A model generated the notes under the pieces. It saw nothing but the letters and a program-made list of their open reading frames with translations. It made no database searches and was not told the DNA's origin. A stretch of 58,301 bases of DNA from the NCBI GenBank assembly GCA_035559535.1, contig DATMBG010000038.1, positions 1 to 58,301 of the forward strand, given 5' to 3'. Below, piece by piece: positions 16,626 to 24,818 of this stretch. How positions within the stretch are numbered: position 1 is the first letter of the stretch; every line of letters begins with the position of its first letter. Position numbers and translations under genes: made by a program. Source of the stretch: Candidatus Limnocylindrales bacterium. GTDB lineage: Bacteria > Moduliflexota > Moduliflexia > Moduliflexales > JAUQPW01.

Positions 16626-17863
16626 CTGTTTTTAAAGCTCTTTTTGTTTTTATTCTGACTTACGTTCTCATCTCGACCCGAGAAGTCCCCGGAATTAAGC
16701 TGGATCGTCCGGCTGGAGCCTTATTAGGTGCTGTTCTGATGGTTCTCTTGAAGGTCATGACGCTGGAAGAAGCCTATCGCTCCATCGACTTTAATACCAT
16801 TACGCTGCTACTGGGGATGATGATCCTCATTGCTTACCTTCGTATGGCCGGGTTTTTCCGATTTCTCTCCTATTGGCTTTTAAGCCACGCTAAGAGCCCT
16901 TTTCACCTGTTAATCTCCCTGGTGTTCCTTTCCGGAATTCTGTCAGCCCTGTTTGTTAATGATACCATCTGTATCATGTTGACCCCCCTTCTTTTAACCA
17001 TCACTTTGATTGCCCGGCTTAATCCGGTCCCTTTTTTAATTGCTCTGGCCACCTCGGCCAATATTGGAAGTGTGATGACCCTTACGGGAAATCCTCAAAA
17101 TATGCTCATCGGAGTCTTTTCAGGCTGGCATTATGGAAAGTTTATTCTTTACATGCTGCCTGTAGGGCTCATAAGCCTTTTAATTAACGTTTTGGTTATC
17201 GCCTTTATGTTCAGAAAGGAAATTCGATGGGATGCCTTCGAGGAATTGCATTTAATTTCCCCTCGGGTGAGTCCAAGACTTTTGGCTAAATCCCTGCTGG
17301 TTTCTACATTGGTATTGGTTGGATTTCTGGCTGGCTTTGAGCTTCCCCTGGTAGCCATTGTAGGAGGGGTTGCCATCATCATTTTAGCGAATAAACGTCC
17401 CACTCTGGCTTTTAGACAGGTGGATTGGGTTCTTCTTTTATTCTTTTCCGGGCTGTTCGTGGTGGTGGAAGGGGTCAATAAAGTTGGCCTTGTGGAGATA
17501 ATTCATGAAAAGATTCGTCCCCTCTTTGGAACTTCCTCGACCTGGCAGATCATCAGCTTCAGTTTTTTTTCTATACTTTTATCCAACCTGGTTTCCAACG
17601 TCCCCTTCGTTATGCTGGCTAAAGATTGGATCGGTAAGTTTATGAATCCTCAACTCATGTGGCTGGTTTTAGCCATGAGCAGTACATTTGCCGGAAATCT
17701 AACCATTGTCGGATCTGTGGCCAATATGATCGTGCTCGAACTTTCTAAAAACGTTGCCCCTATCGGCTTTTGGGAATATTTCAGAGTGGGCTTTCCGGTT
17801 ACGCTACTTTCCACACTGGCCGGTATTCTGATTTTTATTTTGTATAGCCGGTATCTTTTCTGA
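16622..17863 (+). CDS. ArsB/NhaD-type anion or cation transporter
   Basis: A 413-residue polytopic membrane protein with about ten helices, of the ion-transporter superfamily that includes ArsB, NhaD, CitMHS and YbiR. Family marks are the paired re-entrant-type segments: NDTICIMLTPLLL with ATSANIGSVMTLTGNPQNMLIG in the first half, and NLVSNVPFVMLA with GNLTIVGSVANMIVLE in the second. The substrate (arsenite, Na+/H+ or a carboxylate) cannot be set from sequence. It is translationally coupled to the receiver protein by a 4-base overlap. Confidence 0.85.
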   Translation: MTVFKALFVFILTYVLISTREVPGIKLDRPAGALLGAVLMVLLKVMTLEEAYRSIDFNTITLLLGMMILIAYLRMAGFFRFLSYWLLSHAKSPFHLLISLVFLSGILSALFVNDTICIMLTPLLLTITLIARLNPVPFLIALATSANIGSVMTLTGNPQNMLIGVFSGWHYGKFILYMLPVGLISLLINVLVIAFMFRKEIRWDAFEELHLISPRVSPRLLAKSLLVSTLVLVGFLAGFELPLVAIVGGVAIIILANKRPTLAFRQVDWVLLLFFSGLFVVVEGVNKVGLVEIIHEKIRPLFGTSSTWQIISFSFFSILLSNLVSNVPFVMLAKDWIGKFMNPQLMWLVLAMSSTFAGNLTIVGSVANMIVLELSKNVAPIGFWEYFRVGFPVTLLSTLAGILIFILYSRYLF

Positions 17864-17932
17864 TTTACCCATTATCCGATGTCTGGAGTTATAGAAATAA
17901 CGGCGTGTCGGCGGCCGGCCCTACCTGACCGA

Positions 17933-18718
17933 TCATGGACATAGCTCTTTAATTTTGGCTCGGATATCTGGACTTTTCATCAAACTTTCTCCCACCAGAA
18001 TCCCATGGACCCCCGCCGCCTTCAAAGCCAAAACATCCTCCCGACGGTGAATTCCACTTTCACTTACGATGATGCGATCTTGAGGAATATGGGGTAGAAG
18101 GGTAAAGGTTGTTGCCAAATCCGTATAAAAGGTGTTGAGATCCCGGTTATTGATTCCAAGGATAGGAGCTTCCAGAGGAAGTACCCGGTCCAGCTCCGCT
18201 CGGGTATGGATTTCAACCAGACAATCCAGGGCAAGGTCTCCGGCCAAAGCCAGAAAATCCTTTAATTGATTATCTTCCAACAGGGCCACAATAAGCAAAA
18301 TGGCACTGGCTCCAAAGGCCTTCGCTTCATAAATCTGATAACTATCGAAGATGAAGTCCTTACGGAGGAGGGGAAGATGAACGGTTTCGTGGATCTGTTT
18401 AAGGTATTCCAGGTCTCCTTGGAAAAAATGCCGGTCTGTCAAGACGGAGATGGCATCGGCCCCACTTTCTTCATAAAGTTTAGCAATCTCAATGGGATTA
18501 AAATCAGCCCGAATGATCCCCTGGGAAGGGGAAGCTTTCTTAACCTCGGCAATTAAATGAATATGGGCCGAAGGTCGAAGAGCCGCTCTAAAATTAGAAC
18601 TTTTATCAACGGCCCTGGCCAGCTCTTTAAGATGGGCCAGGGGAACTTCCTTTTTCCTTTGTTCTAATTCCCTCTTTTTATAGGTAACAATTTTATGTAG
18701 AATAGATGGAACGGTCAT
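17933..18718 (-). CDS. trpC: indole-3-glycerol-phosphate synthase
   Basis: A 261-residue TIM-barrel enzyme that closes the indole ring in tryptophan synthesis. Visible motifs are AEVKKASPSQGII near the start, LRKDFIFDSYQIYEA, LVEIHTRAEL, LGINNRDLNTF and SESGI near the C-terminus. It is not fused to TrpF, which is encoded separately upstream. It is the last gene of the minus-strand trp operon and is separated from trpA by 70 bases containing a hairpin. Confidence 0.96.
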   Translation of the reverse strand: MTVPSILHKIVTYKKRELEQRKKEVPLAHLKELARAVDKSSNFRAALRPSAHIHLIAEVKKASPSQGIIRADFNPIEIAKLYEESGADAISVLTDRHFFQGDLEYLKQIHETVHLPLLRKDFIFDSYQIYEAKAFGASAILLIVALLEDNQLKDFLALAGDLALDCLVEIHTRAELDRVLPLEAPILGINNRDLNTFYTDLATTFTLLPHIPQDRIIVSESGIHRREDVLALKAAGVHGILVGESLMKSPDIRAKIKELCP

Positions 18719-18731
18719 TTACAGTCGACAT

Positions 18732-18775
18732 GGATGGTAGACCGTAAAGGAAATCCTTGGGTTCCTCTACCGTCC
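18732..18775. repeat. intergenic hairpin between trpA and trpC
   Basis: GGATGGTAGA (18732-18741) pairs with TCTACCGTCC (18766-18775) with one G-T wobble; GGAA/TTCC extends the inner part. Its left word matches the gspE-uppS hairpin at 7204. Confidence 0.7.
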
Positions 18776-18788
18776 GGAGCTCACTTTC

Positions 18789-19577
18789 CTAATTTTTTAA
18801 TTCCCGGATAAATTTTTTTATACCCTCGATTTTCTCCCCTTCAGGCAATTGATTATACAAATTAATCAAGGCACTCCCGACCACTGCAATCTCGGCATGG
18901 GGGGCCAGGGCCTGTATATGCTCTTTCTTGGAAATCCCGAATCCTACGGCTAAAGGGAGGTGGATCAACTGCCTGACTCGTTTCAGGTAATCCATCAATT
19001 CTGGGGCCAGTTCGGCTCTTGCTCCTGTGATTCCATAACGAGATACAGCATAAACAAATCCCCTGGCATAGTTGGCCAGCATCTTAAGCCGTTTCTCTGT
19101 ACTGGCCGGAGAGACCACGATAATTGGGGCCAGGCCGTATTGGTTACAGGCTTCGTAATAATGTTCTTCCGACTCCTCATCCGGGGGAATATCCGGTACG
19201 ATTAAACCCTGAGCCCCGGCTTTGGCCGCATCCTGACAGAACTTTTCAACGCCATAATTAAATATCAGATTATAATATCCCATGAAAAGCAGGGGAGCCT
19301 CCATCTCACCGGACAATTGGGACATCACCCGCAGACAATCTCGCATTTTCGTTCCTTGGTCTAAGGAAACCTTGTTCGCTATCAAAATAGTAGGTCCGTC
19401 CGCAACCGGATCTGAAAAAGGCATCTGAAGCTCGATCAGATCTGCGCCCGTTTCCTCCATGGCTTTAACCAGGCGAATCGTCTCCTCAAGCCTTGGATAT
19501 CCCACTACCACATGGGTCATAAGCCCCAATTTACGTTTCTGCCGGAGGGTTTCAAGGGTCTGTAAAAGTTTCCTCAT
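18789..19577 (-). CDS. trpA: tryptophan synthase alpha chain
   Basis: A 262-residue TIM barrel that cleaves indole-glycerol phosphate to indole, which is channelled to TrpB. Motifs include LIELQMPFSDPVADGP, with the catalytic Glu of the ELxxPxSDP signature, LIVPDIPPDEE, VVSPASTEKR, YAVSRYGITGAR and the phosphate-binding LAVGFGISKKEH. It lies downstream of trpB with a 116-base gap that holds a GTCCGTTG-word hairpin. Confidence 0.96.
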   Translation of the reverse strand: MRKLLQTLETLRQKRKLGLMTHVVVGYPRLEETIRLVKAMEETGADLIELQMPFSDPVADGPTILIANKVSLDQGTKMRDCLRVMSQLSGEMEAPLLFMGYYNLIFNYGVEKFCQDAAKAGAQGLIVPDIPPDEESEEHYYEACNQYGLAPIIVVSPASTEKRLKMLANYARGFVYAVSRYGITGARAELAPELMDYLKRVRQLIHLPLAVGFGISKKEHIQALAPHAEIAVVGSALINLYNQLPEGEKIEGIKKFIRELKN

Positions 19578-19578
19578 T

Positions 19579-19689
19579 TTGTCCGTTGCCTGTTGTCCGT
19601 TGTAAAGTCTGAAGTCATCCTTTGAATCTTTACCCGCAAAGACCTTTCACCGTTACTTTCCATCCAAAAACAACGAACAACAGATAACT
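19579..19689. repeat. GTCCGTTG-word inverted repeat between trpB and trpA
   Basis: The words TTGTCCGTTGCC and TGTTGTCCGTTG run in tandem at 19579-19602; the inverse ACAACGAACAACAG lies at 19670-19683. Together they could form a hairpin with a long loop between trpB and trpA. The same GTCCGTTG word occurs at 41190 and 48933. Confidence 0.6.
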
Positions 19690-19693
19690 CATT

Positions 19694-20965
19694 TTACGTT
19701 ACGTGTTCTGGGTGGTTAACTTTACTTTTCAAAAACTCCTGCCATTTGATATCCTTTAAGGCTTCGGCAATGATAAAGATATCTTTATCTCCACGTCCGG
19801 AGAGATTGACGACGATGATTTTATCCCGATCCAGTTTCGGAGCCAGTTTAATGGCCTCTGCTACGGCGTGGGCCGATTCCAATGCCGGAATAATCCCTTC
19901 GGTTCGGATTAAGACCTGAAGAGCCTCTAAGGCTTCTTCATCGGTGGCATAGGAAGCCTGAACCCGTCCGGATTCCCACAGGTAGCTGATCTCGGGTCCT
20001 ACGCCTGCATAATCCAGTCCGGCAGAAACGCTATGGGTTTTCATAATCTGACCGTCTTCATCTTGAAGGAAAAAGGATTTAAATCCTTCCACAACCCCCA
20101 ATCGGCCTCCTTGAAAGCGGGCCGCATGCTCCCCCGGCCGAATCCCCCGGCCACCTGCTTCAACGCCGATCAGGTGGACCTTTTCCTCATTTAAAAATTC
20201 ATAAAAAATTCCCATAGCATTACTTCCTCCGCCGACGCAGGCAATAATATAATCCGGAAGTCGCCCTTCTTGTTCCTGGAGCTGTTTTCTCACTTCACGA
20301 CCCACCACCGATTGAAAATCCCGGACGATGGTCGGATAAGGATGGGGGCCTACGGCACTACCCAGAAGGTAATAGGTATCCCGGACATTCTCAATCCAAT
20401 CTTTAAGGGCCGCATTTACCGCATCGGTAAGGGTTTTGTTCCCAAAGGTAACCGGTCGAACCTCGGCACCTAACCTCTCCATCCAAAATACATTGGGACG
20501 TTGCCGGGCTACATCTACCTCACCCATATAAATCACACATTGAAACCCAAACTTGGCCGCAACCGTAGCCGATGCAAGACCATGCTGCCCGGCCCCTGTC
20601 TCTGCAATAATCCTTCGCTTGCCCATCCGTTTTGCCAATAAAGCCTGTCCCAGACAGTGATTGATCTTATGGGCTCCGGTATGATTAAGGCCTTCATTTT
20701 TTACATAAATTTTTGCTCCCTGGAGTTGTCGGGAAAGATTGGAACAAAAATAAAGCGGCGTGGGACGTCCTGAATAATGGGTGTAAAGATCGTTTAGCTC
20801 TTTATGAAACGCCGGATCCTTTTTGGCCTCTAAATAAGCCGCTTCTAATTCTTCCAGGGCAGGAAAAAGCATCTCCGGTACATAACGCCCTCCATAAATA
20901 CCAAAATGACCCCGTTCATCCGGTAGAGCTTGATAATTTGTAACTTGAACAGCTATGCTTTTCAT
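19694..20965 (-). CDS. trpB: tryptophan synthase beta chain
   Basis: A 423-residue PLP enzyme joining indole and serine. It is TrpB1-type in length. The PLP Lys is K100 in [14 protein letters not shown]. The phosphate-binding loop is GGGSNAMG, the catalytic region includes AETGAGQHG, and the C-terminal NLSGRGDKD is conserved. Its ATG directly follows the trpF stop with no gap, so the two are coupled. The order trpD-F-B-A-C is unusual in placing trpC last. Confidence 0.97.
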   Translation of the reverse strand: MKSIAVQVTNYQALPDERGHFGIYGGRYVPEMLFPALEELEAAYLEAKKDPAFHKELNDLYTHYSGRPTPLYFCSNLSRQLQGAKIYVKNEGLNHTGAHKINHCLGQALLAKRMGKRRIIAETGAGQHGLASATVAAKFGFQCVIYMGEVDVARQRPNVFWMERLGAEVRPVTFGNKTLTDAVNAALKDWIENVRDTYYLLGSAVGPHPYPTIVRDFQSVVGREVRKQLQEQEGRLPDYIIACVGGGSNAMGIFYEFLNEEKVHLIGVEAGGRGIRPGEHAARFQGGRLGVVEGFKSFFLQDEDGQIMKTHSVSAGLDYAGVGPEISYLWESGRVQASYATDEEALEALQVLIRTEGIIPALESAHAVAEAIKLAPKLDRDKIIVVNLSGRGDKDIFIIAEALKDIKWQEFLKSKVNHPEHVT

Positions 20966-21631
20966 CTATCCTGCAGGGTTTGTGATCTGCCGTCCGTTAA
21001 GAACTGCGGACTCCCAACCACGAACCCTTTCAACAAATTTCTTAATCTTTGCTGGATCCTTTCGACCCTCGGTTTCAACACCAGAACTTACATCAACAGC
21101 CATGGGAGAAGTCTCTTGAATAGCTTTACTGACATTCTCCGGGGTTAATCCTCCCGCCAAGAAAAATGGTTTTTTAAAAGTTAACTTCACTTCCCGGGTA
21201 ATCCTTTGTAACCGGGTCCAATCAAAAATCTGTCCACTTCCCCCTTGGATGTTATCGAAGAGATAGTAGGGGACGTTTTGTTGATATAATGTTAACTTTG
21301 TAGAGTCAAACCCGGGACCCACTCCAAAGGTTTTAATAACCGGTCGGAGGATTTCGCAGCAATACTCTGGGCTTTCCTTGCCATGAAGCTGAACATAATC
21401 CAGTTCTACCTGCTCTGCAATCCGATTAACCTCTTCCTGAGGGGAGTCCAGGAACACACCCACAAATTTAACCTGATCCCGGAAAGTCCGGACAATATCC
21501 CGAGCGACGATGGGATTTATATAACGCTTGCTGGGTGGATAAAAAACCAACCCCAGAAAATTTACTCCCTGCTCAATACAAAAACCGGCCGTCTCCAGGT
21601 CTCGGATTCCGCAGATTTTGATTTGAACCAT
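20966..21631 (-). CDS. trpF: phosphoribosylanthranilate isomerase
   Basis: A 221-residue TIM barrel for the Amadori step of tryptophan synthesis. Motifs are KICGIRDLE with the catalytic Cys near residue 7, GLVFYPPSKRYI, YVQLHGKE, the catalytic Asp region (LFDNIQGGSGQIFDW), FLAGGLTPENV and VDVSSGVETEGRKD. It abuts trpB and lies 73 bases after trpD, across a short A/G- and C/T-rich spacer. Confidence 0.96.
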   Translation of the reverse strand: MVQIKICGIRDLETAGFCIEQGVNFLGLVFYPPSKRYINPIVARDIVRTFRDQVKFVGVFLDSPQEEVNRIAEQVELDYVQLHGKESPEYCCEILRPVIKTFGVGPGFDSTKLTLYQQNVPYYLFDNIQGGSGQIFDWTRLQRITREVKLTFKKPFFLAGGLTPENVSKAIQETSPMAVDVSSGVETEGRKDPAKIKKFVERVRGWESAVLNGRQITNPAG

Positions 21632-21704
21632 ACCCGTAAGGTGAAAAAATGGAAAGGCCGGGGAAACCCTCCCTTTGCCCTATGCCTTTATCCCTTTTGT
21701 TTGG

Positions 21705-22718
21705 TTAACAATTCCGACTGGCTTCAATGTAAGCTTCTAATTTAGCCCGTGCCTTACCACTTTCTAAGATATCCCGGGCCAGCCCCAACCCCTCTTTAAG
21801 ATTTTGGACGACTCCATAAACCAGAAATCCGGCTGCTGCATTGAGTAAGACGAGATCTCGTTTAGGGCCTAGATAAGCCCCTTCTAAAATCCCCCGAACG
21901 ATGAGGACATTTTGATGAACGTCTCCACCGGCTATTTCATCAAAAGTACAACGGGGTATGTTAAAATCCTCTGGCTGCAGGCTATAGCTGTGAATCTCGC
22001 CCTGATGTAATTCCCACACCAGGGTTTTACCTGTTAGGGTTATTTCATCTAACCCATCTTCACCATGAACCACCATCACCCGTTGACTCCCCAACTTCCT
22101 TAATACTTCTAACATTTTGGTAGCGACATGAGGATTAGAGACCCCCAGGACCTGATATTGGGCTCCGGCAGGATTTGTTAAAGGTCCCAGGATGTTAAAT
22201 ATGGTTCGGATTCCCAGCTCTTTTCGCACCGGAACCACATTTTTCATGGCCGGATGAAAGAGTGGAGCCGAGATAAATCCCAGGTTGGTTTGCTGAAGGC
22301 ACTTTTCAACTTGAGACGGTCCCAAATTGATTTGAGCCCCGAGACCTTCGACCACATCTAAGCTGCCACATCTTCCCCCTGCTCCCCGGTTACCATGCTT
22401 GGCAACTTTAACCCCCCCGGCGGCCAGGATAAAAGCACTGGTTGTTGACACATTAAACCTGGGAAGACCACTTCCTCCGGTACCACAGACGTCCAGAACC
22501 GCTCCTTCTACCTGAACTTTCTCACTGAATTCCCGCATAACTTTGGTCATACCGGTGATTTCCTCGACCGTTTCCCCCTTCATGGTCAGGGCAACCAGAA
22601 AACCCGCAGTTTGGGAAGGAGTTAACTCTCCAGCCATAATCTGTCGCATGGCCGTTTCCGCATCGTGTTGGCTGAGATCCTGTTTAAGAACGAGACTTTT
22701 CAGTAGATCTTGGATCAT
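21705..22718 (-). CDS. trpD: anthranilate phosphoribosyltransferase
   Basis: A 337-residue enzyme joining anthranilate and PRPP. Visible motifs are the PRPP-binding VCGTGGSG, KHGNRGAGGRCGS, NILGPLTNPA and VVHGEDGLDEI. It is not fused to a glutamine amidotransferase. The start at 22718 (MIQDLLKSL) is chosen because the longer frame from 22778 reads through a tandem heptamer repeat and gives 20 unnatural residues. No Shine-Dalgarno is seen; the repeat occupies that place. Confidence 0.95.
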   Translation of the reverse strand: MIQDLLKSLVLKQDLSQHDAETAMRQIMAGELTPSQTAGFLVALTMKGETVEEITGMTKVMREFSEKVQVEGAVLDVCGTGGSGLPRFNVSTTSAFILAAGGVKVAKHGNRGAGGRCGSLDVVEGLGAQINLGPSQVEKCLQQTNLGFISAPLFHPAMKNVVPVRKELGIRTIFNILGPLTNPAGAQYQVLGVSNPHVATKMLEVLRKLGSQRVMVVHGEDGLDEITLTGKTLVWELHQGEIHSYSLQPEDFNIPRCTFDEIAGGDVHQNVLIVRGILEGAYLGPKRDLVLLNAAAGFLVYGVVQNLKEGLGLARDILESGKARAKLEAYIEASRNC

Positions 22719-22720
22719 AA

Positions 22721-22796
22721 AAAGTCCAAAGCCCAAAGTCCGAAGTCCAGAGTCCAGAGGCTGAAATCCCAAACTCATTTAACCTGGAACTTTGGA
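22721..22796. repeat. tandem AAAGTCC heptamers with inverted partner
   Basis: Five heptamers, AAAGTCC AAAGCCC AAAGTCC GAAGTCC AGAGTCC, run from 22721 to 22755. An inverse CTTTGGAC lies at 22790-22797 and can pair with GTCCAAAG at the other end. The repeat sits directly before the trpD start on the minus strand. Confidence 0.8.
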
Positions 22797-22801
22797 CCTG
22801 T

Positions 22802-23452
22802 TTAACGTATTTTCAAACTAATGGCTACCCCATCCCGAATGGGAATAATATTAGAAATAAGGGCCTCGGAACGGTAGATGAGCCGGTTATATTCCTGAAC
22901 GCCCCGGGTACTGGCATCCGGCGCTTTAGGATCGAGCACACGACCGTACCAAAGAACATTGTCGGTGATCAGGAGCCCCCCGGTTCGTAACTTTTTCATG
23001 GCCTTCTCAAAAGCCAAAGGATAGCTTTCTTTATCAATATCATTAAAAATCAAATCAAAGGTATCCTGGGTAGCCTCCAGGATAGCTATGGCATCGCCTA
23101 CTCTAAAATCTATATATTCGGCGATCCCTCCTCGCTTAAAAAATTCCATAGCCTGTTTGGCATTTTCTGCCTTTCCATCGGTGCAAATAATTTTACCCCC
23201 GGAGGACCCATCTCCCCTATGATTCATGGCTTTAGCCATCCAATAGGCCGAATAACCGAACCCGGAACCCATTTCAAAAATTTTCCTGGCCCCGGTGAGT
23301 CTGACCATTTGATATAATAACCGACCTACCAGAGGACCTACAATGGGAAACCCCCGCGTATATCCTATTTTTTCCATTTCCAGTAATACCTCATCCCGAT
23401 CCGGGATAAGATCTGTTAGATATTTTTCGATCTCCGGATTCGTAATGTCCAT
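22802..23452 (-). CDS. O-methyltransferase, family 3 type
   Basis: A 216-residue class I SAM-dependent methyltransferase of the CCoAOMT/COMT-like family. The SAM site is KIFEMGSGFGYSAYWMA; later motifs are the DIDKESYPLAF metal-binding region and LLITDNVLWYGRV. Such enzymes methylate catechol-like or other small hydroxy compounds; the substrate is unknown. The start at 23452 (MDITNPEIEKYL) is favoured over 23464, where the first residues merge with a purine-rich repeat. It lies between the histidine phosphatase and trpD genes, apparently in the same transcript. Confidence 0.88.
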   Translation of the reverse strand: MDITNPEIEKYLTDLIPDRDEVLLEMEKIGYTRGFPIVGPLVGRLLYQMVRLTGARKIFEMGSGFGYSAYWMAKAMNHRGDGSSGGKIICTDGKAENAKQAMEFFKRGGIAEYIDFRVGDAIAILEATQDTFDLIFNDIDKESYPLAFEKAMKKLRTGGLLITDNVLWYGRVLDPKAPDASTRGVQEYNRLIYRSEALISNIIPIRDGVAISLKIR

Positions 23453-23497
23453 ACCACCAGACAATGAAAGACGAAAAGGAAAAGAGAAAAGGAAACA

Positions 23498-24151
23498 TTA
23501 ACTTTCCCCCTTGGTCTTTTCCCTTTCACCTATGTTAAGATGATGCGTATCATTTAAACAGGTCAGTACCGGGCCCTTTTCGCCGAATTCGAGGATCGTT
23601 TTGGCGGCTAAATTTTGTCCGAGTTTTCTGAAATTGGATAATTCCAACTCAATAGCCTTACAAATGATGGTTAAATTTGTAAACTTATGGGCCACCACCA
23701 CCACGGTTTGGCCTGCATGGGCTTTGTAAATGCGCTCAACAGCCTGCCAGGCACGCTCCTGAAGCTGTACCAAAGACTCTCCTCCCGGTAACACCAGGGT
23801 GGCGGGTCGATGAGCCCATTCCCGCATAAGATCGGGATAGTGGGTCAGAAGTTCCTGGGCGGTCAATCCCTCTAACTGACCCTGATTGAGCTCTTTGAGC
23901 TGGTCGTCTGCCTGCACAGATAAAGTTCGTGAGGATGTTGCCTGTAACATCCTGGCAATGATTTGGGCCGTCTCGTAAGCCCGTTTCAAAGGGCTTGAAT
24001 AAATGGCCTGGACAGGTTCCTGTTTTAAAGTCAAAGCCAAAAGTTGGGCCTGTTCCCGACCTCTCGGACTGAGCTCAATATCGCTGAAGCCTTGACAGCG
24101 CTGGGTTTCATTCCATAAGGTTTCTCCGTGCCGGACCAAAATTAGCCGCAT
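23498..24151 (-). CDS. histidine phosphatase (phosphoglycerate mutase-like)
   Basis: A 217-residue member of the histidine phosphatase family (cobC/gpmB type). The phospho-His is H8 in LVRHGETLWNE; further marks are SPLKRAYETA, LKELNQGQLEG, GGESL and VVVAHKF. The substrate may be a sugar phosphate, alpha-ribazole phosphate or another phosphoester. The last ten residues (GEREKTKGES) are encoded by a GAAAAGG-type spacer repeat, so the tail is probably not functional. An AGAGG site lies before ATG. It is the first gene of the run leading into trp. Confidence 0.88.
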   Translation of the reverse strand: MRLILVRHGETLWNETQRCQGFSDIELSPRGREQAQLLALTLKQEPVQAIYSSPLKRAYETAQIIARMLQATSSRTLSVQADDQLKELNQGQLEGLTAQELLTHYPDLMREWAHRPATLVLPGGESLVQLQERAWQAVERIYKAHAGQTVVVVAHKFTNLTIICKAIELELSNFRKLGQNLAAKTILEFGEKGPVLTCLNDTHHLNIGEREKTKGES

Positions 24152-24185
24152 CTTCTACCTCTACAAAATTTTTTCAGTCCTTATA

Positions 24186-24215
24186 ACCATAAGCGATAAT
24201 TTTCTAAAACGTCAA
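24186..24215 (-). promoter_or_regulatory. promoter for phosphatase-OMT-trp operon
   Basis: On the minus strand TTGACG (24215-24210), an 18-base spacer and TATGGT (24191-24186) lie 35 bases before the histidine phosphatase start. No leader peptide or T-box is seen. Confidence 0.5.
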
Positions 24216-24233
24216 CGAAAAAATCCAATCCGA

Positions 24234-24539
24234 CTACACAACTTCTACCTCAATGATCGTCCGGGGATTTTGGGGGTCGATCTTTCGAACAATTTGTTGT
24301 TCACAAATCGGATTGCGTGAATTAAAAGCAGAACCCCTCAAAACCTTGACAATCGATTCGGCAAGTTGCCTCAAGGAAATTCCCTTTTTCCTGGCGTTAC
24401 CGATGTAAGTTATTTTTAAAATGGTATCCCCCTTTTGGGGAACAGGCGCTTGAAGCTCCCTTAACCTTTTGATCTCGCTTTTTAATTTACGAAAAGACTG
24501 ATCCAATATGTCACCGTCTATGATAAATTGATTCTTCAT
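24234..24539 (-). CDS. hypothetical protein, 101 residues
   Basis: A small soluble protein: an N-terminal helix with basic and acidic residues (LDQSFRKLKSEIKRLREL) and then a mixed region ending in strands (RTIIEVEVV). The ATG at 24539 is preferred over 24557 because GAGGGAG lies upstream at a suitable distance. One Cys is present and no catalytic motif. It diverges from the alpha/beta hydrolase gene and precedes the putative trp promoter. No family is recognised. Confidence 0.6.
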   Translation of the reverse strand: MKNQFIIDGDILDQSFRKLKSEIKRLRELQAPVPQKGDTILKITYIGNARKKGISLRQLAESIVKVLRGSAFNSRNPICEQQIVRKIDPQNPRTIIEVEVV

Positions 24540-24818
24540 ACCTGTACGCTCCCTCATTCTAAGTGCTGCTTAAAATACCACCCGGCTTTAGTTACCGGAT
24601 AGATTTTATTTTTCTTTCAATATAGCAAATAAAAGGCGAAAGTCAAGGAAGAAAAAGGAAGAAGTGGAGATAAGGAAGCGTAAGCAAAATGAAACCTGTG
24701 GCTTCGAAGGGTTTAATTTCTTCTACCTTTTCACCGGGAAAAGGTTGCATAATTACATAGAGGTAATTCTGGTTGACCGTCACCCTTCAACTTTAACCTA
24801 AAATGAGGGAGTTATCCT

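Noticed and set aside
22719-22778. Longer trpD start giving 20 more residues
   Set aside because: The added residues are encoded by tandem heptamers and do not match the family.
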